Positions 22,840 to 38,634 of a DNA stretch of 64,000 bases are shown here, piece after piece. Position 1 is the first letter of the stretch. Every line of letters starts with the position of its first letter. The stretch spans positions 1,736,001 to 1,800,000 of the forward strand of contig NC_090951.1 of NCBI RefSeq assembly GCF_040807025.1, read 5' to 3'. The position numbers were made by a program, and so were the translations under genes. The notes under the pieces are model-generated. The model saw only the letters and a program-made list of their open reading frames with translations, searched no databases and was not told where the DNA came from. Source of the stretch: Struthio camelus. Its lineage: Eukaryota; Chordata; Aves; Struthioniformes; Struthionidae.

Positions 22840-23565
22840 GGGGACCCCCAGGTCCTCCCTGCACCCTGAGACCCCTCTGCACCCTGGGGTCTGCTCTGCA
22901 CCCAGGGAACCCTCCGCACCCCCTAGGGCCCCCTCTGTACCCTCAGACCCCCCTGCATCCTCTGGGTCCCTTCTGCATCTCCAGGTCCTCCCTGCACCCT
23001 GGGGTCCCCTCTGCACCCTGGGGTCCCCTCTGCATCTCCAGGTCCTCCCTGCACCTTGGGGTCCCCTCTGCACCCTGAGACCCCTCTGCACCCTGGGGTC
23101 TGCTCTGCACCCAGGGAACCCTCTGCACCCCCTAGGGCCCCCTCTGTACCCTCAGACCCCTCTGCATCCTCTGGGTCCCTTCTGCATCTCCAGGTCCTCC
23201 CTGCACCCTGGGGTCCCCTCTGCACCCTGGGGTCCCCTCTGCATCTCCAGGTCCTCCCTGCACCTTGGGGTCCCTTCTGCATCTCCAGGTCCTCCCTGCA
23301 CCCTGGGGTCCCCTCTGCATCTCCAGGTCCTCCCTGCACCCTGGGGTCCCCTCTACATCTCCAGGTCCTCCCTGCACCTTGGGGTCCCTTCTGCATCTCC
23401 AGGTCCTCCCTGCACCCTGGGGTCCCCTCTACATCTCCAGGTCCTCCCTGCACCTTGGGGTCCCCTCTGCACCCTGAGACCCCTCTGCATCCTCAGGATC
23501 CCCTCTGCATCTCCAGGTCATCCCTGCACCCGGGGGTCCCCTCTGCACCCCCCAGGACCTGCTCA
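22840..23565. repeat. Minisatellite between GAS8 and DBNDD1 (CACCCTGGGGTCCCCTCTG core)
   Basis: About 18 or more units of 36-40 bp such as TCCAGGTCCTCCCTGCACCC followed by TGGGGTCCCCTCTGCATC. A higher-order block that includes TCTGCTCTGCACCCAGGG recurs at about 22888 and 23097. The region stays open in several frames on both strands purely because the unit length allows it. It lies immediately upstream of the DBNDD1 CpG island. Confidence 0.92.
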
Positions 23566-23569
23566 GCAC

Positions 23570-23795
23570 CCTAAGACGCACTGCCCCCCCCGCACCCGCC
23601 GCGGCTCCCCGCACCCCCGGTCCCCGCGGCGCCCCGGGCAGGCGGGGCCGGTCCCCCCCCGGCCCCCGCCCCCGCACCGCCCCCGGCGCCGCCCCCGCCG
23701 CGGCGGGCAGGAGCGTGCGGGCTGCGGGCTGGCACCGGGCCCGCCCCGCCCAGCACCGGCCCCGGCCCCGGCCCCGGCCCGGCCCGGCCCGGCCC
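23570..23795 (+). promoter_or_regulatory. DBNDD1: CpG-island promoter of DBNDD1
   Basis: Extremely CpG- and GC-rich stretch ending in a (GGCCCC)n-like run directly before the DBNDD1 start codon at 23796. No TATA box is visible. Assigned from position and composition. Confidence 0.5.
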
Positions 23796-26700
23796 ATGGA
23801 GGCTGCCCGAGCGGCCGGCACCGCAGGTGAGCGGCGGCCGCGGGGGGGGAGGGGGGAAGGAGGGGGAACCGGGCCGGCGCGCCCATCACCGCGGCCTCGG
23901 GCCGGGCGCCTCTGCGGGCCGGCAGACGGGACCGAGCCGCACCGGGCCGAACCGGGCTGGGCGCGGCACGGCGGGATCGAAGGGGACACTGGGGGGGGGG
24001 GGAGGGGGACACCGGGAGGGTGTGCAAGGGGGTGTGTGCATGGAGGGGTGGGGTGGGTGTGCAAGGGGGGGTGCAGGGGGGTGAGGGTGCAAGGGGGTGT
24101 GTGCATGGAGAGGTGGGGGGTGTGCATGGGGTGGGGTGGGGGTGCAAGGGGGGTGTGCAAGGGGGGTGTGCATCGGGGTAGGGTGGGTGTGCAAGGGGGA
24201 GTGTGCATGGGGGTGGGGTGGAGGTGCAAGGGGGGTGTGCATCGGGGGGGTGTGCAAGGGGGAGCATGCATGGAAGTCTGTGAAGGATGTTTGCCGGGGG
24301 GCGGTGCATGGGGGGGGTGCAAGGAGGTGTGCAGGAGGGGTGTGCATGGGGGCGGTAAGGGGTGTGCAAGGAGAGGTGGGGGGTGTGCATAGGGGTGGGG
24401 TGGGGTGGGTGTTCAAGAGGGTGTGCATAAGGGTGAGGGGGTGCAAGGGGGTGTGCAGGAGGGGTGTGCATGGGGGGTAGGGGGTTACTCAAGGGGGGGT
24501 GTGCATGGGTGTGGGGGGGTATGTGCAAGGGGTGTGCATGGCAGTGACGGGGTGCAAGGGGGTGTGCAGCAGGGTGTGCGTGGGGGGGTGTGCAAGGAGG
24601 GTGCGCATACAATGGGGTGCACAAGAGGGGTGTGCATGGGGATGGGGGCGCACCGGGGTGCGTGTGGGATGTCCGCAAGGGGTGCGTGCATGGGGGGGGG
24701 ACAGGGGCTCAAAGGGCGTGTGCAAGGTGGGGTGCAGGGTGGGCACAAGCGGGTGCCTGGGTGCGAGCGTGCAGGGGGCCGCTTTAGGGGTGCCCGCGCA
24801 CACGGGTGTCGCGTCTGTCCACACGAGTGGGTGTCTGTGGGCCGGGGGGGGGCCGGGCCGGGGATGTCTGGGGGGGCAGAGGGGGCGCATGGCAGCGTCC
24901 AGGACGCCGGCTCGGGCCGCGCCGCGGGTGCCCGGGGCAGCTGCGTGCACGAGGGGCGCCAGGGGCGGGGGCACGCGCGCGAGGGGCGTCTGCCGGGGCC
25001 GCGCGCTGGGTGCTGGGGCACGCGAGGACGGGGTGGTGGTCGTGCCGGGGTCCCCAGCGCCGGCGGGGGGCTGCAGCCGGGGCCCTGCCGGGTGACACGG
25101 GCGGTGCGGGGGCGCCTGTGCCCACGTCCCTCCCGGCGCGTGCTCCGCGCGCGGCTGTGCCAGGGCCCCGGCCGTCGGGAGCGGCGCGGGGGGACGGGGC
25201 GCCCGGCGAGGCGGGGGGACGGCTGCGGCCGGGCGGCCGGAGCCCAGCGCTGCCTCGCTCTGCGGTTTAACGTGAGTCAGCAGAGCAGGCGGGGGAGCCC
25301 TGACGCCGGCCCCGTGTCCCACCTAGGCGCCCGGTGAGCCCCCAGCAGCCGCGGAGGGACGGAGCGCGGCCCGGCCCGGCACGGCCGGCGGCACCCCGCC
25401 ACCATGCAGGCCCAGGCGAGAGGGGATTTCTCCGGCGCTGAGCAGCAGCCCGGTGCGTGGGTGCTCGGGGCTGCGCCGCCGGAGAGCCGGGCAGGGATGC
25501 TGCCGGGGCCGGGGCGGGGGGACGCCGCCGCCTCACCGCCCGGCGCTGGCAGCAGGCTGGGCAGCCGGGCAGCTCTGCCCACCTGTCCGGGCAGGCTGAG
25601 CTGAGCCACCTCCGCGGCGGCGGGGACGGGGACGCGCGGGGCTCGCTGCGCAGAGCAGGGCAGGGTGCCCCGAGTCCCCCATGCAAGGGCAGGGCGCCCC
25701 ATCACATCTGGCGGGGTCGGGACTCGGCGGAGCCGCTGTCGAGGTGGGTGCACGGGGCACCCGGCAGCTCAATGCACCCCATGCGGGCCCCAGGGCTGCC
25801 CTGCCAGCAGGAACCGAATCCCCCCCCCCGCCCACCCCGTTTCCCTGCCCCGGCTCCTTTGGGCTGGGTATTTCTGTCCCCTTCCCCACCGCACTGATGC
25901 CCTCCTGGGGGCGAGCAGCTGCCCGCGGCCCTGGCACGTGCGGGGCCGAGGGCCGGCCGGCTCCCCCCGTGCCACGGGGTCCCTCCGGGCGGTTGGGCTC
26001 TGCACACGGAGAGACGCCCCAGCCGCCCCCGGATTCCCCGCTCGTGCCCTGCCGGACGCGGGCACGCGCCCACGGCCCCCCGTGCTGCCAGCTTGGGCCA
26101 TGTCCCGCCGGCGGGGTCCGTCAGCCGCCGGCTGCAAGGTCAGGCGCTGCCGCGTCTGCATCGGCCCTCGCTGCCTCTTCGCGGGAGACAAAACGCCCCT
26201 TGTCTCGCTCCGGCCTCCCAAACAGGCTCCGCTTTTGTCTCGCCGACACAAAGGGGCTGCGGGAGGGGGGCGCGGGGCTGCCGGCTGCTGGCACCGGGGC
26301 CGTTGGGACCTGCTGCCCCACGTCTCCCAACAAGTCCTGAGCACCGAGAGGGGCCGGAGAGGGCTGGGGGCCGGAGCTGCCGGCCCCGTGCTGACACGGC
26401 CAGGGCCGTTCTCGCAGAGCTTGGCAAGGAAGCGCAGGTCCCGGCGCGAGCCGCAGGCACGCCGGTCCCCGGGCCGCCCGAGGAGGCCCCCAGCGCCCCC
26501 GCGGAGGAGCAGGGCGGCATCCCCATCCCCAGCGCCGGGCTGCTGCAGGTCGCCGAGCGGAGACGTGAGTGTGGCCCCGCGCGCGCCCCTGCCAGCCCGC
26601 TCCCTGCACGCCGCGCCCGCCTGGGGGCCCTGCGAGCTCCGCTGGGGTCCCCTGCCTGCCCCTGGGGACCCTGCCAGCCCCTGGGGGCCCAGTGAGCTCT

Positions 26701-27819
26701 GCCGGGGTCCCCTGCCAGCCCCTGGGTGCCCTGTGAGCTCCCCCGGGGGTCCCCTGCCTGCCCCTGGGGACCCTGCCAGCCCCTGGGGGCCCTGCGAGCT
26801 CCCCCGGGGGTCCCCTGCCTGCCCCTGGGGGCCTGGCCAGCTCCCCTGGGGTCCCCTGCCTGTCCCTGGGGACCCTGCCAGCCCCTGGGGGCCTGGCCAG
26901 CTCCCCTGGGGTCCCCTGCCTGTCCCTGGGGACCCTGCCAGCCCCTGGGGGCCTGGCCAGCTCCCCTGGGGTCCCCTGCCTGCCCCTGGGGACCCTGCCA
27001 GCCCCCTGGCTGACCCCAGGAATCCTGCAAGCTCCTCTGGGGTCCCTGCCTGCCCCCAGGGTCCCCCACCTGCTCCTGGGGGCCCGGCCAGCCCCCTGGT
27101 GTCCCCTGGCTGCCCCCGGGGCCCTGGGGACACTGCCAGTGCCCTACCTGTCCCTGGGGACACTGCCATCCCTCCAGCTATCTTCTGCCGGTCCCCTGGG
27201 GTCCCCTGCCCGCTCCCAAGGCCCTGAGGGCCCTGCCAGTCCCCTGGGGACCTTGCCCACCCCCAGGCTGGTCACTGCCCCCCAAGCCCCAGTCCCTACC
27301 TGGCTCCCCCCAGCTTCCCTAGGGTGCCCCAGGTCCCCACCCAGCACCCTGAGCACCAGTGTCCCCAGCCTGTCCCAGGGCAGCCCGGCCTCCAGCTGCC
27401 CGGGTCCCCAAGCGCCTCCCCGCTGTCCGCAGAGCCCCTGAGCAGCGTGTCCTCGCTGGAGGTGCACTTCGACCTGCTCGACCTCACCGAGCTGACCGAC
27501 ATGTCGGACCAGGAGCTGGCCGAGGTCTTCGCCGACTCCGATGATGAGAACGTGGCCGGCGAGTCGCCCGGCGGTGAGTGAGTGGGGCTGCCCTGCACCC
27601 GCCGAGCGCCCCTCCGGCGCAGCCGAGGCCGGGGCTGACACCTCGCTCCTCGCAGGGCTGCACCCCCACGGGATGCCGCGGGCCGGGTACCTGCGCTCGC
27701 CCTCCTGGACCCGGGCGCGGGGCGAGCAGGGCCGGGAGAAGAAGCACCTCAGCGACTCGGAGCTGCAGCCCGGCGTCGCGGACGCCTTCCTGGCGGTGGA
27801 GCGGCCGCAGGAGGAGTAG
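23796..27819 (+). CDS. DBNDD1: Dysbindin domain-containing protein 1
   Basis: Small cytoplasmic protein of the dysbindin-domain family, function poorly defined. Exons: 23796-23826 ([10 protein letters not shown]), 26418-26564, 27433-27573 and 27656-27819, all GT-AG with matching phase 1 junctions, giving 160 aa (human 158). The dysbindin core is unmistakable: [20 protein letters not shown] followed by [17 protein letters not shown]. Downstream come [13 protein letters not shown] and a terminal VERPQEE, also as in the human protein. A second start exon at 25404-25452 ([16 protein letters not shown], with perfect GCCACC Kozak) ends in the same phase and would give a 166-aa isoform. Introns 1 and 2 carry large minisatellites. 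No clear AATAAA was seen close downstream; ATTAAA at 29808 is a distant candidate. Confidence 0.95.
23985..24790. repeat. G-rich minisatellite in DBNDD1 intron 1
   Basis: Degenerate tandem units of GTGTGCAAGGGGGTGTGCAT type over about 800 bases. One strand is almost free of C, and many runs of four or more G give strong G-quadruplex potential. The DBNDD1 transcript would carry the G-rich strand. Open frames here are repeat artefacts. Confidence 0.9.
25404..25452 (+). CDS. DBNDD1: Alternative first coding exon of DBNDD1
   Basis: CCGCCACCATG gives an optimal Kozak start, and 49 coding bases then end at a GT donor (CCCG|GTGCGT). The exon finishes in phase 1, exactly as the upstream first exon 23796-23826 does, so it splices in frame to 26418. 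It would change the first 10 residues to 16 different ones. Its use is inferred from sequence only. Confidence 0.5.
26640..27130. repeat. Minisatellite in DBNDD1 intron 2 (CTGGGGTCCCCTGCC core)
   Basis: Tandem units of about 60 bp alternating CCCCTGGGGACCCTGCCAGC and CTCCCCTGGGGTCCCCTGCC. Three units between about 26820 and 27000 are nearly identical. Degenerate copies flank them. Frames that stay open here are artefacts. Confidence 0.9.
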
Positions 27820-28560
27820 GGGCCGCGCCGAGGCCGCCCCGGCCGCGGGACCTGGACACGGGGCTGCGCTGGGAGGCCCCGGCACCGCGACCGGAGGTGC
27901 TTCCCACACCATTTGGCATCAGCGGTTTTTAAACTCGTTCCTGTGTGTCCGGCCGGGAGGAGCAGAGCAGGGGCTGGGGGCGCTGGGCCAGGCCAGGGCG
28001 AAGGACTCGCACCGCGCAACGGGAAGGTCTCCCCAGCGCTGCCGGTGACGTGGGGCGGCCCGGTGCCACGTGACGAGTCCTGGGGCAGACGCAGACCCCG
28101 GCGCTGCGCCAGGAGGTGCTGCCCCGCTGCAGAAACTCACCGGCCTGCGCCCCCGCTCCCACCCCAACGCACACCAAATGAAGCCAAAGCGCCGCCCTCG
28201 GCCTGGCACCCTCCCAGGGCCGCGGGGAAAAGGGACCAGGCCCCCCGCTGCCTGGCCCGGCCGAGCCATGGCTCCAGGCCACGGCTCCCTGCTCCGTGGT
28301 GCAGCCTGGGCCCCCGGGCCAGGCCGTGGCAGCCGCCCCAGCCCCCGAGCCCTGCAGCAGGCCGAGGGCGGCCCACAGCAGGCAGGGCGGGAGCCGCTGC
28401 GGGGGCCCAGCCCAGCACGGGGGTCCGCACCCCAGGGCCTGGGTGGTGCGGGGTGAGGCGGGAGGCGGCCGGGCCCCAACCCCGCGCTGTGCTGCACTGT
28501 ACTGCCCGCTCGCCATGTAGCAGCTCTCTGTACCGGTAAAACCGAGGGACGCAGCGCTGC
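27820..28560. other. DBNDD1 3' UTR and downstream sequence
   Basis: GC-rich sequence after the DBNDD1 stop. No consensus poly(A) hexamer, exon or repeat family was recognised, so the transcript end is unknown. Confidence 0.4.
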
Positions 28561-28599
28561 GGCTCGGCCCGTGTCCGTCGCTCGGCCCGCGGGCCCTGG

Positions 28600-28910
28600 C
28601 CCGCCGGGGGAGCCGCGGCCCTCACGGCCTGCCCGGGGCGGGGGCGCCCGCCGCGCTTGGGGCCCCCTCGGCGGCGGCGGCGGCGGCGGGGCGGGTGGGG
28701 AGAGGTGGTGTCACCGGGGAGGGGGGGAGCCCGGGACACACCGGACCACCCGGGGGCGGCTCGCAGCGCGGCCCAGCCCCGAGGCGCCGCCGCCGCCCGG
28801 CCCGCCCGGCCCGGCGCCTAGCAACGGGCGGCGCCGGCGCGCGCTGATGACGCCGCAGAGCGCCGCTCCCGGCCGCCGCGGCTGCGGGGCTTAGCGCGCA
28901 TGCGCGGAGC
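28600..28910. promoter_or_regulatory. Unassigned CpG-island promoter between DBNDD1 and DEF8
   Basis: CpG-dense block with CCTAGCAAC (RFX half-site, 28817-28825), TGATGACG (CRE-like, near 28845) and CGCGCATGCGCG (NRF-1 type, 28895-28906). These are typical of a TATA-less promoter, but no recognised gene starts here. Candidates are an unannotated transcript, a lncRNA or an alternative DBNDD1/DEF8 element. Confidence 0.4.
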
Positions 28911-29089
28911 AGCGGGCCGCGCCCCGGCCGGCAGCAGCGGGCCGTGCCCGGCGTTCCGCCCCCCGCTCCCGGGTTCCGCCCTCGGCCCCGGGGCGGTCGG
29001 GGACGTCCGGGGAGACGGGGGCAGACCTGGGGCCGTGGCGGGACAGAGCATTGTTGGGGCTATGCCTGGGCCAAGGGGGGGGGGGGGCT

Positions 29090-29200
29090 AGGCCCGAGGC
29101 AGGGGTGAGGGGCAGGCCTGGGCCATGGGAGGGGAGGTCAGGCCCGAGGCAGGGGTGAGGGGCAGGCCTGGGCCATGAGGGAGGGGGCAGGCCCTCAGGT
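29090..29200. repeat. Short tandem duplication (GAGGCAGGGGTGAGGGGCAG)
   Basis: Two to three copies of a unit of about 56 bases containing GAGGCAGGGGTGAGGGGCAG and GCCTGGGCCATG. Beyond it, 29200-30466 is GC-rich sequence with no recognised gene. It includes an ATTAAA on the plus strand at 29808-29813 that could end DBNDD1 or an unannotated transcript. Confidence 0.6.
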
Positions 29201-29561
29201 AGAGCAAGGTCCTGCAGGACAGAGCAGGGGCCACCGGGGCGGGGGGGCTCAGGCGTGCACCAGGGATGACACCTGCCCCACGGCAGCCCCCCGTGCTCGG
29301 GGGGCAGCAGCCCCCAGCCCCACAAGCACCCATGTGGCCCCGCAGAGTCACCCTGCCCCCCAAAACCTGCCACCCCGGGGCCTCGGCGGGACGCAGGGGA
29401 CACAGCTCTGCCCAGCCTCCCCCCGCCCCACTCACAGCCCGAGCAAGACCCCCCCACCCCGCTCCCGCCGGCGAGGAGACCCCAAAGCAGAAACAGGAGA
29501 GCCGTGCTGTGCAGAGAGGCCACGTTAGCGCTCCCGAGAGCCTCGGCGTAGTGTCGTGTCA

Positions 29562-35652
<6,091 letters not shown>

Positions 35653-36214
35653 GGCCGCGCGCCCTGCAGGGACGCGGCCGTCAGGGGCGGCCACCGCCGC
35701 CGGCCCTGGCACCCGCTGCCGTCCTCAGCACCCAGCCCCGGCACCGGCACCCAGCCCCGGCACCCAGCACCCGGCCCCACGCTGGGGCGGGCGGACAAGC
35801 CGGTCCCGCCGCCTCCCGCGCCAGCACCGCCACCGCCTGCGCCGGGGGCCGCCGGGGCGGGGGGACGGGACGCCCCGCTCATCTCCCTGCTGGGGGCCCC
35901 GGGCCAGGCCCCCCCGTGGGGGCAGGCCTGGTGTGGGGTGGGGGGGAAGGCCCCCCGCTGTGCCCCCTCAGTGAGGGGTTGGGGGGGGGCTGCAGCGGCA
36001 GCAGGCGCCTGCCGGGGCCCTGCAAGGTGGTTGTGGGGCGCAGCCCTGCACCGGGCTTGGGAGCATGGGGGCACCCCAGCGTGGCCCCCCACCCCGGGCG
36101 CTGCAGTCTGGGGGGCGCAGGGGGCTGCTGGGACCTGGCGCAAGGGGGGAGCGGTGCAGCATTGCATGCCCCCCCCCAATGGCCCCATGCACTGCAAGGC
36201 CCCCCCCCCAGGCA

Positions 36215-36760
36215 CTGCATGCCCCCCTCACACCTCTGTGCGCTGCATGGCCCCCACAGCCCCCCCCGCACTGCACAGTCCCCACAGCCCCCTCCCTTGC
36301 ATTGCAACCCCCTCACAGCCCCCCTTGTAGTGCACGGCCCCCACAGCCCCCCCCGCACTGCACAGTCCCCACAGCCCCCTCCCTTGCATTGCAACCCCCT
36401 CACAGCCCCCCTTGCACTGCCCGACCTCCACAGCCCCCCCTGCACTGCACAGTCCCCACAGCCCCCTCCCTTGCATTGCAACCCCCCCCATGGCCCCCCC
36501 TTCCAGTGCACAGTCCCCACAGCCCCCTCTGCACTGCCCGACCTCCACAGCCCCCCCCTTGCACTGCACAGCCCCACGGCGCAGCCTCCACCATTGCGCT
36601 GCCCCCCCATCGCAGGGCCCCCACAACCCCCCCCCCCCGAGGCACAGCCCCCCCCGGCACCCCCCCCTACTGCACAGCGCGGGCTCCCCAGCCCCACGGC
36701 ACAGCCTCCTCCCCCCCTCCCCATTGCACAACCCCCCCCCCAATACCTCCCCTATGGCCT
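36215..36760. repeat. Minisatellite in DEF8 5' intron (TGCACTGCACAGTCCCCACA unit)
   Basis: Units of roughly 70 bp containing CACTGCACAGTCCCCACAGC and CTCCCTTGCATTGCAACCCC repeat from 36240 to about 36560 and then degenerate. It sits between the inferred DEF8 noncoding first exon and the start exon. Confidence 0.88.
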
Positions 36761-36880
36761 GGCCCCCATTGCAGAGCCCCGGCACTGCACAGCCCCATCG
36801 CACCCCCCCGACCCCCGGCCGCGCCCGGCCCCGCGGCGGCGCCGCCCCCACCCGCCAGGGGGCAGCGCCGCCCCCGCCCC

Positions 36881-37060
36881 GCTCACCGCGGCATCGCCGG
36901 CGCGCACCGCCCCCGCTGCGCCGCTGCCGCGCCCGCCCCGCCCACCGCCCCGCCCACCGCCTCGCCCCGCCCACCGCCTCGCCCCGCCCACCGCGCCGCC
37001 GCCCCCTGCCGGCCGGCGGACCGCACTGCACCGCGCCGCACCGCACCGCACCGCGCCGCC
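36881..37060 (-). promoter_or_regulatory. DEF8: DEF8 noncoding first exon and CpG-island promoter
   Basis: A consensus minus-strand donor (GTGAGC, 36881-36886) follows GCGATGCCGCG. It is the only strong donor upstream that could feed the acceptor before the DEF8 start exon. Around it are short tandem CGCCCCGCCCACCGC units (SP/KLF-type GC boxes) at about 36920-37000. The first exon therefore ends at 36887; the start site is not resolved. Confidence 0.5.
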
Positions 37061-37309
37061 CGGGCGGGGCCGCAGCCGCAGCGGCACCGGCGGCACCGGG
37101 GAGGGCCGGGGGTGGGGGGGGGGAGCTGCCTGGCCCAGACCCGCCGGCACACGGCACCGGGCCCCGGCCCACACCCCCAGCCCCGCTACTCCTTCTCCCT
37201 TTGTCCCCGGTCCCGCAGCCCCAGAACCTGCCCCCCCCCCAACCTGTCCCCATGAGCCCCTTGGCCCCATGCCCACAGCCCCCGTCCCCATAGCCATGTC
37301 CCCACAGCC

Positions 37310-37760
37310 TCCTGCCCCACGGCTCCCCATGGACCCCCTTCACTATAGACTCCTCCCCAGAGCCCCCCATCCCCATGGACCCCCTTCACTATAGACCCCT
37401 CCCCAGAGCCCCCCATCCCCATGGACCTCCTTCACTATAGACCCCTCCTCAGAGCTCCCCATCCCCATCGTCCCCATGGACCCCCTCCACTATAGACCCC
37501 TCCTCAGAGCCCCCCATCCCCATGGACCCCCTTCACTACAGACCCCTCCTCAGAGCCCCCCATCCCTATCATCCCCATGGGCCTCCTTCACTATAGACCC
37601 CTCCCCAGAGCTCCCCATCCCCATGGACCCCCTCCACTATAGACCCCTCCTCAGAGCTCCCCATCCCTATCATCCCCATGGACCCCTTTCACTATAGACC
37701 CCTCCTCAGAGCCCCCAATCGTCTTCATGGACCCCCTTCACTATAGACCCCCCCCATGGA
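37310..37760. repeat. Minisatellite between TUBB3 and DEF8 (TTCACTATAGACCCCTCC unit)
   Basis: About nine units of 46-60 bp with CCCCCTTCACTATAGACCCC and CAGAGCCCCCCATCCCCATG. Degenerate flanks continue to about 37990. From 37990 to 38360 no gene is recognised. Confidence 0.9.
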
Positions 37761-38381
37761 CCCCCCCTCCACATAGCTCTCATCCCTATAGACCCCTACC
37801 CCATAGCCCCTGTCCCCACAGCTCCCTAACTTCCTAGGCCCTTATCCCCATGGCCCCCCATCCCTAGAGCTCCTGCCCCACGGACACCTCCTCACAGCTC
37901 CTATCCCCACAGACCCTGCTGCCATGGCTCCTACCCCATAGTCCCTTCTCCATTGCTGCCATAGCTCCCATCCTCAAAGACCCTTGCCCCCATGCCCCCC
38001 CCCAATCCCTACAGCCCCTTGTCCCCCCAGGTCAACATAGCACAGGCCTGGAGGCTCCTCTCCCTGCATGGGGGACAAGGACAGCCAGGGCCCTGGAGCA
38101 GAGACCCAGCTGGGACAAAGCAGTGCTGCAGGGTGGCCATGCCGTGGGGGTGCAGCCCCACTGCATGGCCAGCCTGCCCCCCCACTCCTGGCACTGGCCC
38201 CCCCCCCCAAACAGCAGGGACCTGGGTGCAGACTGGCACAGGAGCTGGACCTGCAGCACCCAGTGGGGTGACTTGGCACAAGGACCACACACCAGCTTGA
38301 GACCCCGACCTGCCCCTGGCAGAGGGGTCTCCCCCCCCACCCTCCAAGGAACTGCACACAGGGTAACTGGACAGCAATAAA

Positions 38382-38387
38382 TTTATT
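38382..38387 (-). terminator. TUBB3: AATAAA polyadenylation signal of TUBB3
   Basis: AATAAA on the minus strand about 250 bases after the TUBB3 stop, in a short AT-rich patch within GC-rich surroundings. Confidence 0.75.
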
Positions 38388-38634
38388 AAGTATTCAAAAA
38401 AAAAAGACACAAACCAGTAAAAAACAAATATTGGGGCGCTCACAGAGTCGCAGGACAGGGCTGAGCTAACTCATAATGGGGGACACGGTTAGTAAATACC
38501 GAATGGTTTCGGTCTTAGGACCCCTAATCAGAAGCAACTAGAAGCCGGCTAGGACTCGCTAAGGACAGCGGCACTGGCTAGCAGGACGCTGGAGGAGCCG
38601 GGCCTGGGGCAGGCGTGGGCCGACCCCACCGGCT

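Noticed and set aside
21305-23830. 841-codon plus-strand open frame
   Set aside because: It runs antisense through GAS8 exons 1-2 and the CpG island, then through a tandem array whose unit length keeps frames open. Proline/serine repeat translation only.
23429-25337. Histidine/proline/threonine-rich and glycine/cysteine-rich frames of about 300 codons
   Set aside because: They translate the G-rich array in DBNDD1 intron 1 and adjoining CpG-rich sequence.
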